In this document: one piece after another, positions 1 through 8,359 of the stretch
How positions within the stretch are numbered: the stretch's first letter is position 1
How the letters are laid out: each line of letters opens with the position of its first letter
Source of the DNA: Coriobacteriaceae bacterium AM113-163
Lineage (GTDB): Bacteria; Actinomycetota; Coriobacteriia; Coriobacteriales; Coriobacteriaceae
Length of the DNA: 64,000 bases
Assembly (NCBI GenBank): GCA_027673765.1
Contig: JAQDWB010000006.1
Coordinates: forward strand, 94,158-158,157
Reading direction: 5' to 3'
The notes under the pieces: generated by a model
The model's database searches: none
What the model was told of the DNA's origin: nothing
The model's input: only the letters and a program-made list of their open reading frames with translations
Position numbers and translations under genes: made by a program

Positions 1-1
1 T

Positions 2-916
2 GTTCGCGCCTTCGGTTTGTTTGGCGCGCATATCGAGCAGAATGACTCGAGCCTGGTTCCCATTCAGGTGAGGAAGTTCCTCGTTAAGGTCGTGGGCACG
101 CGAGATCGCTATACGCGAGAAGAACTTACTTCCTTTATGCGGGCAAAAATCCTTGAGTATGTTCCTGACCTGCTTGCCAAGGCGATTGTTGACCAGGAGG
201 TTTCCGTTCTTAAAATTGCGACGCATCTGAGCGACTTCTCGTCTCAGATGCAGGGCAAGCTCGTTAACTATTTCGATGAGTTTGGTCTCACGCTCGATAA
301 CTTCTCGTTCAACAGCATCAAGCCCTTCGAAGAGGATCTTGCTGCCATCAACGAGATGAAGATCCAGCGTAAGCGGAGCATTCTCGAGGCGCAGGGTAAC
401 GCTGCCCAGATGGACATCGAGTCCGAGGCACTTGCCAGGAAGCGTGCGCGCGAAGGCTACAACTATCAGCAGGAGCGCGGCATGGACGTAATGGAGAGTG
501 CTGCGGGCAATGAGGGGAGTGCCGCATCGGGCCTCATGGGAGCCGGCATGGGACTCGGCATGGGCGTTGGCATGGGCGGTGCATTTGGAGCTGGCTTCTC
601 CAACTTGGCCAACCAGGCCATGGGCGCTGTTGCTCCCATGGTTGGAACGGCTTCCGCGTCCGCAGGTATGCAAAACGGTCCCGTGTGTCCCAGTTGCGGA
701 AACGTTAATCCGATGGGTGCTAAGTTCTGCCTGGAATGCGGACAAAAGCTCGAGCAGGGTGTTGCGTGTTTGGCGTGTGGGCATCTTAACCCGGTCGGTG
801 CCAAGTTCTGCCTGGAATGCGGGAACCGGTTGATCTCGCCAAGGTGCCCGAGCTGCGGAGCCGAGTTGCCCGAAGGGACCAAATTCTGCCCCGATTGTGG
901 AACTAAGATCCAATAA
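2..916 (+). CDS. SPFH-domain protein with three C-terminal zinc ribbons (5' end cut by window)
   Basis: The frame is open back to base 2, so the true start lies outside the window; a TTG at 17 is the first in-window start-like codon but is internal to the fold. The visible part begins inside an SPFH (stomatin/prohibitin/flotillin-like) domain of the 'virion core protein'/YdjI type, ending near the Lys/Arg/Glu-rich helix around residues 115-155. A Gly/Met/Ala-rich linker follows, then three CxxC-x10-CxxC zinc ribbons (for example CPSCGNVNPMGAKFCLECG) that end the protein. The family is thought to form membrane-associated oligomers; its function here is unknown. It is followed 12 bp later by a membrane-protein gene, and the whole 1-4.5 kb block looks co-transcribed. 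Confidence 0.8.
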   Translation, partial: VRAFGLFGAHIEQNDSSLVPIQVRKFLVKVVGTRDRYTREELTSFMRAKILEYVPDLLAKAIVDQEVSVLKIATHLSDFSSQMQGKLVNYFDEFGLTLDNFSFNSIKPFEEDLAAINEMKIQRKRSILEAQGNAAQMDIESEALARKRAREGYNYQQERGMDVMESAAGNEGSAASGLMGAGMGLGMGVGMGGAFGAGFSNLANQAMGAVAPMVGTASASAGMQNGPVCPSCGNVNPMGAKFCLECGQKLEQGVACLACGHLNPVGAKFCLECGNRLISPRCPSCGAELPEGTKFCPDCGTKIQ

Positions 917-928
917 GGAGAAACAAAG

Positions 929-1630
929 ATGAACGGTTCTGTTAAACGTGTCATTTTGGGCGAGGCAATCGTCTTGGTGGCATGGCTTGTAATCATGTTT
1001 GTCTGCAAAAACGCGCTGATGAACCCTATCGTCTTTGCTATGTCGCTTGGCTTTGGGGTTTTGGCTTTTGCGGCGGCTTCGATTTCGGCTGCCATGTCCG
1101 ATAAGCAGTCCACGGTCAAAAGCACGACCGAAATCCATTATTTGCCGGTCGCATCCAGCTGTGCCTACTTTGTCGTTGCCCTTCTGGCCAACACGTACTT
1201 TGTGTTTGCGGCATATGGGTGGGGCGGCAGCACGATTCCAGTCGTCGTAAACGTTGTCCTTCTTGCTGTGCTTGTCCTTGTGCAGATGGGTCTAGGCTTC
1301 AATGGCCGCCAGGTTGACCAAAAGGTTGCTGCCGTGGCCGCAAAGACGGTTCAAACGGCGCAGTTCGGATCGTATGTGGGACAGCTCCTCGCCGTGGCGC
1401 AGGACGCTCAGGTCAAAGCCGAACTCAAAGCGCTTAAGGATGACATCTCCTTCAGCTCCAACATGTCGCAACCCCATGTTCAAGAGATCGAGCGACAGTT
1501 CTCCGCCGCGCTTGAGGTGGTCTCGAATTCCATGAGTGCCGATGAGCCGGCAGATGTTACGGTTGGCCTTGTCCATGATGCGCGCAATATCTGGAAAAAG
1601 CGCAATGCGGCGCTGACCGCTGTCAAATAA
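929..1630 (+). CDS. Four-helix integral membrane protein, unknown function
   Basis: ATG start preceded by AAGGAG at good spacing. The 233-residue product has about four hydrophobic segments (near residues 10-28, 34-55, 72-92 and 98-120) and then a soluble C-terminal half rich in Ala, Gln and charged residues that is probably helical and cytosolic. I do not recognise the family. Its position between an SPFH protein and a zinc-ribbon protein suggests a membrane partner of the SPFH assembly, which is inference from context only. Confidence 0.7.
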   Translation: MNGSVKRVILGEAIVLVAWLVIMFVCKNALMNPIVFAMSLGFGVLAFAAASISAAMSDKQSTVKSTTEIHYLPVASSCAYFVVALLANTYFVFAAYGWGGSTIPVVVNVVLLAVLVLVQMGLGFNGRQVDQKVAAVAAKTVQTAQFGSYVGQLLAVAQDAQVKAELKALKDDISFSSNMSQPHVQEIERQFSAALEVVSNSMSADEPADVTVGLVHDARNIWKKRNAALTAVK

Positions 1631-1684
1631 GGGCTCGCGCTGCTTTTTGCCAGGGCACTTTGATGGTTGAAGTGGGGGAAGCTA

Positions 1685-2491
1685 TTGGAAATCAACGGTA
1701 TAACTTGTGAGGGCTGCGGCAGCACCGATGTCGAGTTTGACCCCGCAACTCGAAAGGTTCATTGCAACCAGTGCGGTCGCGAGATGTACTATTCGCGGGC
1801 GCGTCTGGGGGCCACGGGCAAAATCGCGTTTGCCAAGGACAATGCCATCAAGTTTTTTAAGGGTGGTAACTTTCCGGAGGCCCGCAAATTTGCCGCGGAC
1901 GTGCTCAATATGATGCAAGACAACGCGGCAGCACAGTTTATGGTTGCGTACTGCGATGAGTTTTGCGAAGGTCTTTCGGGTTCGATGACGGTTTTCTTTA
2001 AAAGGGCCGAAGATATCCCTCTCGAATATGACGAAGTGCGTGACTTGATCGACTTGTTTGAGTCGACGCTCTACAACATGCGTGACTTTGAGGTTCAGAT
2101 GGTATCGCTCGTGGTCGCCAATATGCAGAGCATGGAGGATCGGTCTCGGCTTGAGAGCTTTATCGATGCTGTGTGCCCGTTCTGCATAGCGCGGTATGCT
2201 TCGGAAGACTTTATGACCGCAGAGCGGGAGAGCTTCTATCAAGATATCGCCGCCAACTGCAACATACCCAAGACGTGTCTCGCACTACTCAAGGGCATTA
2301 GAGAGAACCCCGGGTCCCCCTATAAAACTGGTTCGTTTGCGTTACGAAGAAGGACCTCGTACTTTCTCGAACACTATGTGGAGCCCGTCGGGCGCATCGT
2401 CAATTCGATGAAGGCAAGCCAATACAAACAGAAGTTTCTCGTGGCCTATCAGCAGGTGTCCGAGCAATACCGAAGCATGGCCTCTCAATAA
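1685..2491 (+). CDS. Zinc-ribbon protein with helical C-terminal region
   Basis: I favour the TTG at 1685 as start (GGGGGAAG just upstream, product beginning M-E-I-N-G-I-T); an in-frame TTG at 1667 is the alternative. The N-terminus carries one CxxC...CxxC zinc ribbon (CEGCGSTDVEF then CNQCG). The remaining ~230 residues are predicted helical and contain a TPR-like stretch around 'AIKFFKGGNFPEARKFAADV', typical of tetratricopeptide scaffolds. There is no signal peptide or membrane segment. It shares the zinc-ribbon theme with the SPFH protein upstream, so the two may act in one complex. Function is not known. Confidence 0.7.
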   Translation: MEINGITCEGCGSTDVEFDPATRKVHCNQCGREMYYSRARLGATGKIAFAKDNAIKFFKGGNFPEARKFAADVLNMMQDNAAAQFMVAYCDEFCEGLSGSMTVFFKRAEDIPLEYDEVRDLIDLFESTLYNMRDFEVQMVSLVVANMQSMEDRSRLESFIDAVCPFCIARYASEDFMTAERESFYQDIAANCNIPKTCLALLKGIRENPGSPYKTGSFALRRRTSYFLEHYVEPVGRIVNSMKASQYKQKFLVAYQQVSEQYRSMASQ

Positions 2492-2563
2492 AGCGGATGG
2501 CGGGTGCTTACTCGCTTAAAGCTATTGGATGATCTAAACAGTTCAAACTGAAAGGTGGTACAG

Positions 2564-4219
2564 ATGAGTGATTCGGGATTAGATACTGCCCTTATCGAGC
2601 GCAGGATCGCCGCTATTGGAACAAAAGTTGACCAGATGACCACGAAGGTCGATAAGGTCGAATCCCAAATGGAGGAAGTGCGGAAGGACCTTAAAAAGCT
2701 CCGAAAGGACTTTCTCGAGATGATGCTCGAACAGCGTCGTACCGCCGCACTTGAGCAGGCGACTACGGAGCTCGTGAGCGTCCGGCAGGAGATGGACAAG
2801 AAGTTCGGCAACTACTCGGTGGTTCGAAACACCATGGTCGGTATTCTCCAGGCAACCGATGCAGCGCTCGTGCGCAAGGCGACGATTTCGACGGTCTCCG
2901 AGGAGTTAATGATTTCTACCCCGGACTACTGGCTGGCGCCTGTCCTGGTTGCCCTTGCGGCATGGATCAACAACAACCGAGATCTTGCGGAGCGCGCAAT
3001 ACGTGAGGCTGTCAAACGTGACAACGAGCACACGTCGCTTGCGATGGCTCTGATTTGCAGACGTAATAACCGCACGGCCACGTGCTACGAATGGCTCGCA
3101 CGCTACTTCTCGACGCAAAACGCCGCCCGTATTGATGCCGATGCGATGGTCTACATTGATGCCTATATCAACGGCATCTTCGGAACCGACGAAAAGCACC
3201 TGTGCGATGACTATATGGCGGGCTGGATCGAGCAGATCAGAAATCAGAGCCCTGAGTTCGAAAACGAGCAGTCTAAGTCATGGGCGGAGTATTTTATCGG
3301 CTACGAGGAGGATATGAGTTCGAGATATCCGGCGCTCAAGGTGGTGGTCAAGGAGTTTGACTACATCAATAAGTATCTCGGAAAAGTCGAGGCAATCGAG
3401 AGTATCTCCAATGACTTCGCCGCCCTCAAGGCTTCTGATGTTGACGAGAGGACGCTTGCCGAGCAGGTTGACAGGCATCTGATGGAGCTCGTTAACTCCG
3501 ATGACTCCAAGGAGCGAAATTTGCGCCGCCAGGAGGAGTATCTTCTTGCGGTCAAGGCGTTTGGCGGAGACGTGGAGCGCGCCCGAGAGATCGTCAATCG
3601 TCGCCGTGATGAGAAGCGTCAGCAGACGATGAATATCATCGACCAGATGACACGCTCGATGCGCGACCAGAGTGCGTCTGTGGATGTGCATAAGAAGAAG
3701 ACCGCGATTCAGTTTTTGGGCTCCTATATCAACGGTGGTTTCAACCGGTATCGCAAGAGCGATATCCCCGAATTTCCGCAGGCGATCACCCTTGACTTCG
3801 ACGGATGGACAAGCAAGGCGGTTACCGGCGATGAGGGTAATGCGCTGCGCGGCGATTATGTTCGCTATGTCGGTGAAGAGAAGAAAAAGGAGCTCGCTGA
3901 GCTTGATGTCAAGGTTGCGAAGGGCAACAAGAGCCACAAGATAGCGGCCGTTGTCCTCGCTGTTTTGGGAGTAGCTCTCTTTGCATTTGTAAACCAGGTT
4001 ATTGGCATTCTGCTTCTTGCGGGGGCTGGCTATTGTCTAGTAAAGACGGGCCTCTCGAGCAAGCAGCGCGCTGCGGAGGCAGAAGAGATTGAGGCCAAAT
4101 ACTCCAAACGCATCCAGGAAGGCTGTTCCGAGATCGATCTGGCGCTTAATCAGTGGAAGAGCGCGAAGGAAGCGGCGGCCGAGCGCAGCGACCTGCTTAA
4201 GCTCGATAAGGTTGCCTAG
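2564..4219 (+). CDS. Coiled-coil protein with C-terminal membrane hairpin
   Basis: ATG at 2564 has AAAGGTGG upstream; the frame is open three codons earlier at a GTG but without a ribosome site. The 551-residue product starts with a heptad-like coiled coil (about residues 10-95, rich in Lys/Glu/Val/Met), has a long soluble helical middle, and near residues 460-500 carries two adjacent hydrophobic segments that would form a membrane hairpin. A short charged tail follows. The family is not recognised. Tail-hairpin anchoring plus a coiled coil suggests a membrane-tethered scaffold working with the SPFH protein of the same operon. Confidence 0.75.
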   Translation: MSDSGLDTALIERRIAAIGTKVDQMTTKVDKVESQMEEVRKDLKKLRKDFLEMMLEQRRTAALEQATTELVSVRQEMDKKFGNYSVVRNTMVGILQATDAALVRKATISTVSEELMISTPDYWLAPVLVALAAWINNNRDLAERAIREAVKRDNEHTSLAMALICRRNNRTATCYEWLARYFSTQNAARIDADAMVYIDAYINGIFGTDEKHLCDDYMAGWIEQIRNQSPEFENEQSKSWAEYFIGYEEDMSSRYPALKVVVKEFDYINKYLGKVEAIESISNDFAALKASDVDERTLAEQVDRHLMELVNSDDSKERNLRRQEEYLLAVKAFGGDVERAREIVNRRRDEKRQQTMNIIDQMTRSMRDQSASVDVHKKKTAIQFLGSYINGGFNRYRKSDIPEFPQAITLDFDGWTSKAVTGDEGNALRGDYVRYVGEEKKKELAELDVKVAKGNKSHKIAAVVLAVLGVALFAFVNQVIGILLLAGAGYCLVKTGLSSKQRAAEAEEIEAKYSKRIQEGCSEIDLALNQWKSAKEAAAERSDLLKLDKVA

Positions 4220-4260
4220 CCGATAGGATTGACTCGATAACCATGAATGGAGTGAAATAG

Positions 4261-4452
4261 ATGACTGATGAAGTGACTGATTTCGACCATAACGATGCTG
4301 CGATGCAGGACTTCGATGCATTGAGCGAGCTCGATAGTCTGTTTGAAGAGGACGAGCGACTGAAGCAAGCTGAGAACAATGTTTTGACTCAAAATCTCTC
4401 AGGCTTTGCAAACTGCTTTCCCGATTGGGATTTGCATCCGCCGGTAGCGTAG
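4261..4452 (+). CDS. Small acidic protein, last gene of the SPFH operon
   Basis: Sixty-three residues, ATG with GGAGTG upstream, 41 bp after the coiled-coil gene. It is very acidic in the first 40 residues (Asp/Glu-rich) and ends with an unusual aromatic/Pro tail, NCFPDWDLHPPVA. No transmembrane segment or known domain. Strand, spacing and ribosome site support a real gene; it could be a small regulator or adaptor of the operon's membrane complex. Short length keeps confidence moderate. Confidence 0.55.
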   Translation: MTDEVTDFDHNDAAMQDFDALSELDSLFEEDERLKQAENNVLTQNLSGFANCFPDWDLHPPVA

Positions 4453-4502
4453 AAAAGCGCTTGAAACACAAGCTGCGATCATTTGGAAACATCGATGTTT
4501 CT

Positions 4503-4540
4503 GCGGGCTAGAAGCCATGGGGCTTTTGGCCCGCTGTCTT
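4503..4540 (+). terminator. Intrinsic terminator of the SPFH operon
   Basis: GCGGGC at 4503 pairs with GCCCGC at 4529-4534, with an inner AGCC/GGCT pairing, followed by a T-containing stretch. It lies 50 bp after the last operon gene. Confidence 0.5.
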
Positions 4541-4654
4541 TCATGTGCCGGTCGGCGGCATAGGGCATCAACCGTATTCCAGGTTCTTGGACGCCAGGCC
4601 GACTCGCTTCGGATCGGGCGCTACACCAACTTTCTCGAGACTACCAATCTGACA

Positions 4655-4686
4655 GGGCCTCGTCCGCGTGTGGACGGGGCCCTTTT
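4655..4686 (+). terminator. Rho-independent terminator
   Basis: GGGCC-TCGTCC paired with GGACG-GGGCCC around a GCGTGT loop, then TTTT. It isolates the following toxin-antitoxin pair from upstream transcription. Confidence 0.7.
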
Positions 4687-4712
4687 GCGTGGCCTTTTAT
4701 GTCTGCTATACT
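4685..4712 (+). promoter_or_regulatory. Probable sigma-70-type promoter of the toxin-antitoxin pair
   Basis: TTGCGT (4685-4690), 16-bp spacer, TATACT (4707-4712), then AGGAAGGAG before the antitoxin ATG at 4737. The match is good by eye; no start site has been measured. Confidence 0.5.
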
Positions 4713-4736
4713 GCTAGCAAGTAGGAAGGAGCCGCT

Positions 4737-5081
4737 ATGGGAACGGCAATGGTGCAGCTCAACACACGAATCGATCCTATGCTCAAGGCTGGTGGTGATG
4801 CGGTCCTGACTCGCAATGGATTGGGGCCGAGTGATGCCATTCGCGCGCTTTGGGCCTATCTTGTCGAGCATCAAGCGCTGCCGGGATTTATGGTGGCGGA
4901 TAAGCGCGAGGCGCCCCGTGCGGAGAGCCTGGCCGAGCAGGGGTGTGGCCTAGCTTTTTCCTCGTTGGGGCTAAGCGCTTCGGATTTTGCGCCAGGTGGA
5001 TCATCTGCGGAAGACTGGGATGCCGTACGAGATGATATGTATGAAGCGATGATTGCTGACATTGAGGCGAATTGCCGATGA
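4737..5081 (+). CDS. RelB/DinJ-like antitoxin
   Basis: 114 residues; strong AGGAAGGAG ribosome site. The N-terminus ('VQLNTRIDPMLKAGGDAVL...LGPSDAIRALWAYLVEH') has the beta-strand plus two-helix pattern of RelB/DinJ ribbon-helix-helix antitoxins: a DNA-binding strand, then helices ending before a variable toxin-binding tail. The stop codon overlaps the start of the downstream PIN toxin (ATGA), which implies coupled translation. Expected roles are neutralising the toxin and repressing the shared promoter. Pairing of a RelB-like antitoxin with a PIN toxin rather than RelE/YafQ is a mixed combination. Confidence 0.75.
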   Translation: MGTAMVQLNTRIDPMLKAGGDAVLTRNGLGPSDAIRALWAYLVEHQALPGFMVADKREAPRAESLAEQGCGLAFSSLGLSASDFAPGGSSAEDWDAVRDDMYEAMIADIEANCR

Positions 5082-5545
5082 TTGAGGCAAAGCATCTCTT
5101 GGTAGATACGAACGTTTGGCTCGATTATTACCTGCAAGAGGGGGCGTTCGACGAAGCGAAAAGATTGGTTGAACTGGCCGAGGCGGGAAAGATCGACCTT
5201 CTGTATGCGCCAACGACGGCAAAAGACGTGTTCTATATTTTGCCTCGGCGACTAGCCCGGCGGAATGTGAATGGGATTAACGTGTCGTTTGCCTCGGCGT
5301 CATGGGCCTGCATCGAGCACATGATTCAGGTGGCAGCTGCCTCTCCGCTTTCGTTGGCAGAGTGCGAGATGGCGCGCATGCTTGGCAAGCGTATGCCGGA
5401 TCTTGAAGACAACCTCATCATCGCTTCGGGCGAGACGGCAGATGTTGACTACGTGGTCACGAGTGACCGGCGCATGCTGGAGGCGATGCCCGAAGTTTGC
5501 CTGACGCCTGCCCGCGCACTCGATGTGATTGGAATCCTCGACTAA
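5078..5545 (+). CDS. PIN-domain ribonuclease toxin (VapC-like)
   Basis: 155 residues from the ATG at 5078, which overlaps the antitoxin stop by 4 nt; a TTG two codons earlier is less likely. Acidic PIN positions are visible: Asp in 'LLVDTNVWLDYY' near residue 10, an Asp/Glu patch in 'PDLEDNLIIASGE', and Asp in 'VVTSDRRM' near the end. PIN toxins are Mg2+-dependent RNases that cut tRNA or rRNA. Length (155) is somewhat above the usual VapC size of ~130. Gene order antitoxin-toxin is standard. Confidence 0.8.
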   Translation: MIEAKHLLVDTNVWLDYYLQEGAFDEAKRLVELAEAGKIDLLYAPTTAKDVFYILPRRLARRNVNGINVSFASASWACIEHMIQVAAASPLSLAECEMARMLGKRMPDLEDNLIIASGETADVDYVVTSDRRMLEAMPEVCLTPARALDVIGILD

Positions 5546-5610
5546 CCTTGCCTGCCTCGTTTCGTTATCATATGGGGCATTGTGAACCTCATGCAACTTT
5601 GGAGGACGGT

Positions 5611-6078
5611 ATGGCGGATAACGCCGAGATGCTATTCTCGCCCGAGCTGGTGTTTTTTGATTGGGAGTGCGCGACGCCGGATGAAATGTTTGCGCGGCTC
5701 GAGGACGAGCTTGCGCCTCGCGGCTACATTGCGCCCGGTTGGCTCGATGCCGTCCGCACGCGCGAGGATGCCTATCCCACGGGTCTTGCCATGCCGGCGG
5801 CCAACATCGCCATCCCGCACACCGATCCGGGGTTTGTGGCTAAGCCCTATATCGCGGTGGTGAAGCCCGCGGCGCCCGTGACGTTTAATGCTATGGCGGG
5901 CATGGGTTCCCCCGTGCCGGCGCAGATCATCATCAATCTGGGCATCGCCGAGCCGGGCGGCCAGGTCGAGGCCCTGCAATCGCTTATGAATATCTTTATG
6001 GATGCCGACGCCGCAGCCGATGTACTCGGCCAGACCACAAGCCAAGGCATGGTCGATGCCATCCGCCGTCACTTTTAG
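5611..6078 (+). CDS. PTS EIIA component, fructose/mannitol/galactitol type
   Basis: Start at ATG 5611 (GGAGGACGGT upstream); the open frame extends further upstream but overlaps the toxin gene. The 155-residue product is a full-length EIIA type-2 domain (PTS_EIIA_2), with the phosphorylated histidine in 'NIAIPHTD' (His70). It would pass phosphate from HPr to an EIIB/EIIC pair, but no EIIB or EIIC is adjacent, so its partner permease is elsewhere or it acts as a regulator. The C-terminus resembles GatA proteins. Confidence 0.85.
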   Translation: MADNAEMLFSPELVFFDWECATPDEMFARLEDELAPRGYIAPGWLDAVRTREDAYPTGLAMPAANIAIPHTDPGFVAKPYIAVVKPAAPVTFNAMAGMGSPVPAQIIINLGIAEPGGQVEALQSLMNIFMDADAAADVLGQTTSQGMVDAIRRHF

Positions 6079-6079
6079 G

Positions 6080-6165
6080 GCCGGCACTTGGGGACTGTCC
6101 CTAACTGCCGGCAGAAAAGGAACGTCCCTAACTGCCAGCTGCCAGAGCTGTCCCCTTTGCACCAA
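6080..6165. repeat. Intergenic dyad plus direct repeat
   Basis: Directly after the EIIA stop, GCCGGCA (6080-6086) pairs with TGCCGGC (6106-6112) and encloses a nested GGGGAC/GTCCC dyad. The phrase GTCCCTAACTGCC occurs at 6097 and again at 6124. Such GGGAC/GTCCC-containing hairpins recur elsewhere in this window (8175, 12191, 15044). Confidence 0.6.
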
Positions 6166-6265
6166 AATGGTGCAGATTAACCCGTCTCCCATGCACCAGG
6201 TGTGTCTCGGGGGCTGCGTTGTGACACAATGGCGTTTGTTCGATTCGTGATGTGAAAGGCCAAAC

Positions 6266-7489
6266 ATGGCAAACAAGAAAAAGAACCCCGAGGTCGCGCC
6301 GACGCCCGAGCAGCAGGCCCGCGCCGCCTCCAGCTCTCGCAAGAAGCAGCGCAAGACGTACGTGTCCAAGACCGTCAAGATTGTCCTGGTGGTCATCGGC
6401 GTGCTGGCGATGCTGCTCTCCGTCTCGGCCATGGCGTGCTCCGGCCTGATGTCGCAGACCGAAAGCGCCAGCTCGGGCTATAAGCTCACTGGTGGCGTGG
6501 CTGCCACCATCAACGGCACCAACCTCACCGAGGACACCGTGACCAAGCAGATCATGAGCATGCGCACGTCCTATGGTTATACCAAGGACAAGGATTGGGC
6601 GCAGTACCTGGTCAACAACGACCTTACGCCCAAGAAGTACCGCAAGCAGCTCATCGATTCCTACACGCAGCAGATTCTGCTTCAGCAGGCGCAGAAGGAA
6701 AACGGCGTGACGGTGTCGGATGAGGAAGTCGAGAAGGCTTGGAAGGACGCGTGCAAGAGCGCGGGCGGCGCCAAGACCTTTAAGAAGACCCTTAAGACTT
6801 ACGGCTACACCGAGGACACCTATAAGAGCTCGCTCAAGGAGAGCCTGGCGCAGCAAAAGCTCAAGGAAGCCGTGGCGCCCACCAACAAGCCCAAGGACAG
6901 CGAGATCGTCGATTACATCAACGAGAACCTGTCGAAGTACAACGATGCCCGCCGCTCGTCGAACATCCTGATCAAGGTCGATTCCGACGCATCCGACGAG
7001 GACAAGGCTGCCGCCAAGGCCAAGGCGCAGGAGTGCCTGGACAAGATTAGCTCCGGCGAGCTGAGCTTCGAAGACGCCGTGAAGCAGTATTCCGACGATA
7101 CCGGCTCCAAGGAGAAGAAGGGCGATGTGGGTTGGGACAAGCTCACCACCTTCGTCGACAGCTATCAGGCGGCGCTCGAAGGCCTTAACAAGGGCGACGT
7201 GAGCGACGTCGTCGAGTCGACGTATGGTTACCACATCATCAAGTGCACCGACTACTTCCATGTCGATAGCCAGGTCGATGACATTAAACAGGTGCCCAAG
7301 GACATCAAGAAGTATGTCTCCAACGTGGTGAAGACGCAGGCAGAGAGCACTGCGTACAGCGAGTGGCTGGAGCAGTACAAGAAGGACGCCGACATCACCG
7401 TTAACCCCATGCCCAAGGACGTGCCGTACAACGTCAGCCTGAAGGGCGTCACCAAGAGTTCGACCGACAATTCGTCGACGACTGAGTAA
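6266..7489 (+). CDS. PpiC/PrsA-type peptidyl-prolyl isomerase, membrane-anchored
   Basis: 407 residues; GAAAGG upstream of the ATG. A basic N-terminus is followed by a hydrophobic segment near residues 38-58 ending 'SAMACSG', which is only a weak lipobox, so it is either a signal anchor or a lipoprotein. The SurA_N-like region (about 75-215) precedes a parvulin domain (about 225-335) with typical 'SNILIKVD', 'FEDAVKQYSDD', 'GDVGW' and 'YGYHIIKC' elements. The protein would help exported proteins fold outside the membrane. The long low-complexity Lys/Gln-rich cytosolic head is a common feature of actinobacterial homologues. Confidence 0.85.
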   Translation: MANKKKNPEVAPTPEQQARAASSSRKKQRKTYVSKTVKIVLVVIGVLAMLLSVSAMACSGLMSQTESASSGYKLTGGVAATINGTNLTEDTVTKQIMSMRTSYGYTKDKDWAQYLVNNDLTPKKYRKQLIDSYTQQILLQQAQKENGVTVSDEEVEKAWKDACKSAGGAKTFKKTLKTYGYTEDTYKSSLKESLAQQKLKEAVAPTNKPKDSEIVDYINENLSKYNDARRSSNILIKVDSDASDEDKAAAKAKAQECLDKISSGELSFEDAVKQYSDDTGSKEKKGDVGWDKLTTFVDSYQAALEGLNKGDVSDVVESTYGYHIIKCTDYFHVDSQVDDIKQVPKDIKKYVSNVVKTQAESTAYSEWLEQYKKDADITVNPMPKDVPYNVSLKGVTKSSTDNSSTTE

Positions 7490-7543
7490 TCATGGGGCAG
7501 CGCTCGTGTGAGTGCCGCCCGCACTATTGAGGAGGATTTGCAG

Positions 7544-7987
7544 ATGACCAACGAAGAGCTGCAGAAGGAAATGATCGCCGCCATGAAGGCCAAGGATAAG
7601 GTTCGCCTGTCCATCATTCGCCAGGTCAAGGCCGAGGTGAAGAATATCGAGGTTAACGAGCGCCGCGACGTGACCGAGGAAGACGTCAACAGCATGATCA
7701 AGCGTCTGATTAAGCAGACGAGCGAGACGCTGGAGATGTCCATCAAGGCCGGTACCGACCAAGAGCGTACCGACAACCTGACCGAGCAGGTCAAGATTCT
7801 GGAGAGCCTGCTGCCCGCGCAGGTTTCGGGCGAGGAGCTCGAGGCACTGATCGAGCAGGTCATCGCCGAGCTGGGCGCTACTTCCAAGAAGCAGATGGGC
7901 CAGGTCATGGGAGCACTCGGCAAGGCCACCGGCGGCAACTTCGACAAGCCGGCCGCGGCAAAGATCGTCGGCGCAAAGCTTGCGTAA
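7544..7987 (+). CDS. GatB/YqeY domain protein
   Basis: 147 residues from ATG 7544 with GAGGAGG upstream; an upstream GTG in frame lacks a ribosome site. The sequence matches the YqeY family end to end ('EMIAAMKAKDKVRLSIIRQVKAEVKN', 'LLPAQVSGEELEALI', 'MGQVMGALGKATGG'). The family shares the tRNA-binding tail domain of GatB, the amidotransferase that makes Gln-tRNA/Asn-tRNA, but YqeY alone has no proven reaction. It is monocistronic and followed by two hairpins. Confidence 0.9.
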   Translation: MTNEELQKEMIAAMKAKDKVRLSIIRQVKAEVKNIEVNERRDVTEEDVNSMIKRLIKQTSETLEMSIKAGTDQERTDNLTEQVKILESLLPAQVSGEELEALIEQVIAELGATSKKQMGQVMGALGKATGGNFDKPAAAKIVGAKLA

Positions 7988-7990
7988 TTT

Positions 7991-8018
7991 GTTACGCGGT
8001 TTTACCAAACCGCGTAAC
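7991..8018 (+). terminator. Perfect 12-bp hairpin after yqeY
   Basis: GTTACGCGGTTT and AAACCGCGTAAC around a 4-nt loop, 3 bp after the yqeY stop. It lacks a strong T-run, so it may act as a 3'-end stabiliser as well as a terminator. Confidence 0.55.
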
Positions 8019-8066
8019 GGCTCGACGCTGCAAACCCGTACACACGGCAATCTGACGTTCAATTTC

Positions 8067-8100
8067 AAGGGCGCGACCATAAGGTCTGCGCCCTTTCATT
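8067..8100 (+). terminator. Second terminator-like hairpin after yqeY
   Basis: AAGGGCGC-GACC pairs with GGTC-T-GCGCCCTT and is followed by TCATTT. Confidence 0.6.
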
Positions 8101-8174
8101 TCACGTCACCTTGCTCGCGTGTACGGGTTTTCGCTGACTTATGCTCAACAAGGGCGGTTGTATTATTTTCGGTG

Positions 8175-8239
8175 CTCATTGGGGACAGACTTAAATGAGT
8201 ACCCACGGGGGGCACTCATTTAAGTCTGTCCCCAATGAG
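8175..8239. repeat. Long perfect inverted repeat (~26-bp arms)
   Basis: Left arm starts CTCATTGGGGACAGAC at 8175 and the right arm ends GTCTGTCCCCAATGAG at 8239, separated by a 13-bp GC-rich loop. It sits 120 bp upstream of the ABC-transporter operon, between the terminators and the likely promoter. The GGGGACAG core recurs in other intergenic dyads of this window. Confidence 0.8.
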
Positions 8240-8359
8240 TGAGCGCCAATGAGTGGGTGAAAGGTTGCGGGTTCTTTACGGGAATGCAGTGTGGGCTGCG
8301 GGAACGCGTTTCTTTCCGTACAATGATGCAATTCGTGTAAACGCAGGGAAGGGACATTC

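Noticed and set aside
4517-4717. Small gene between the SPFH operon and the toxin-antitoxin pair
   Set aside because: Spans two terminators, has no ribosome site and looks like random sequence.
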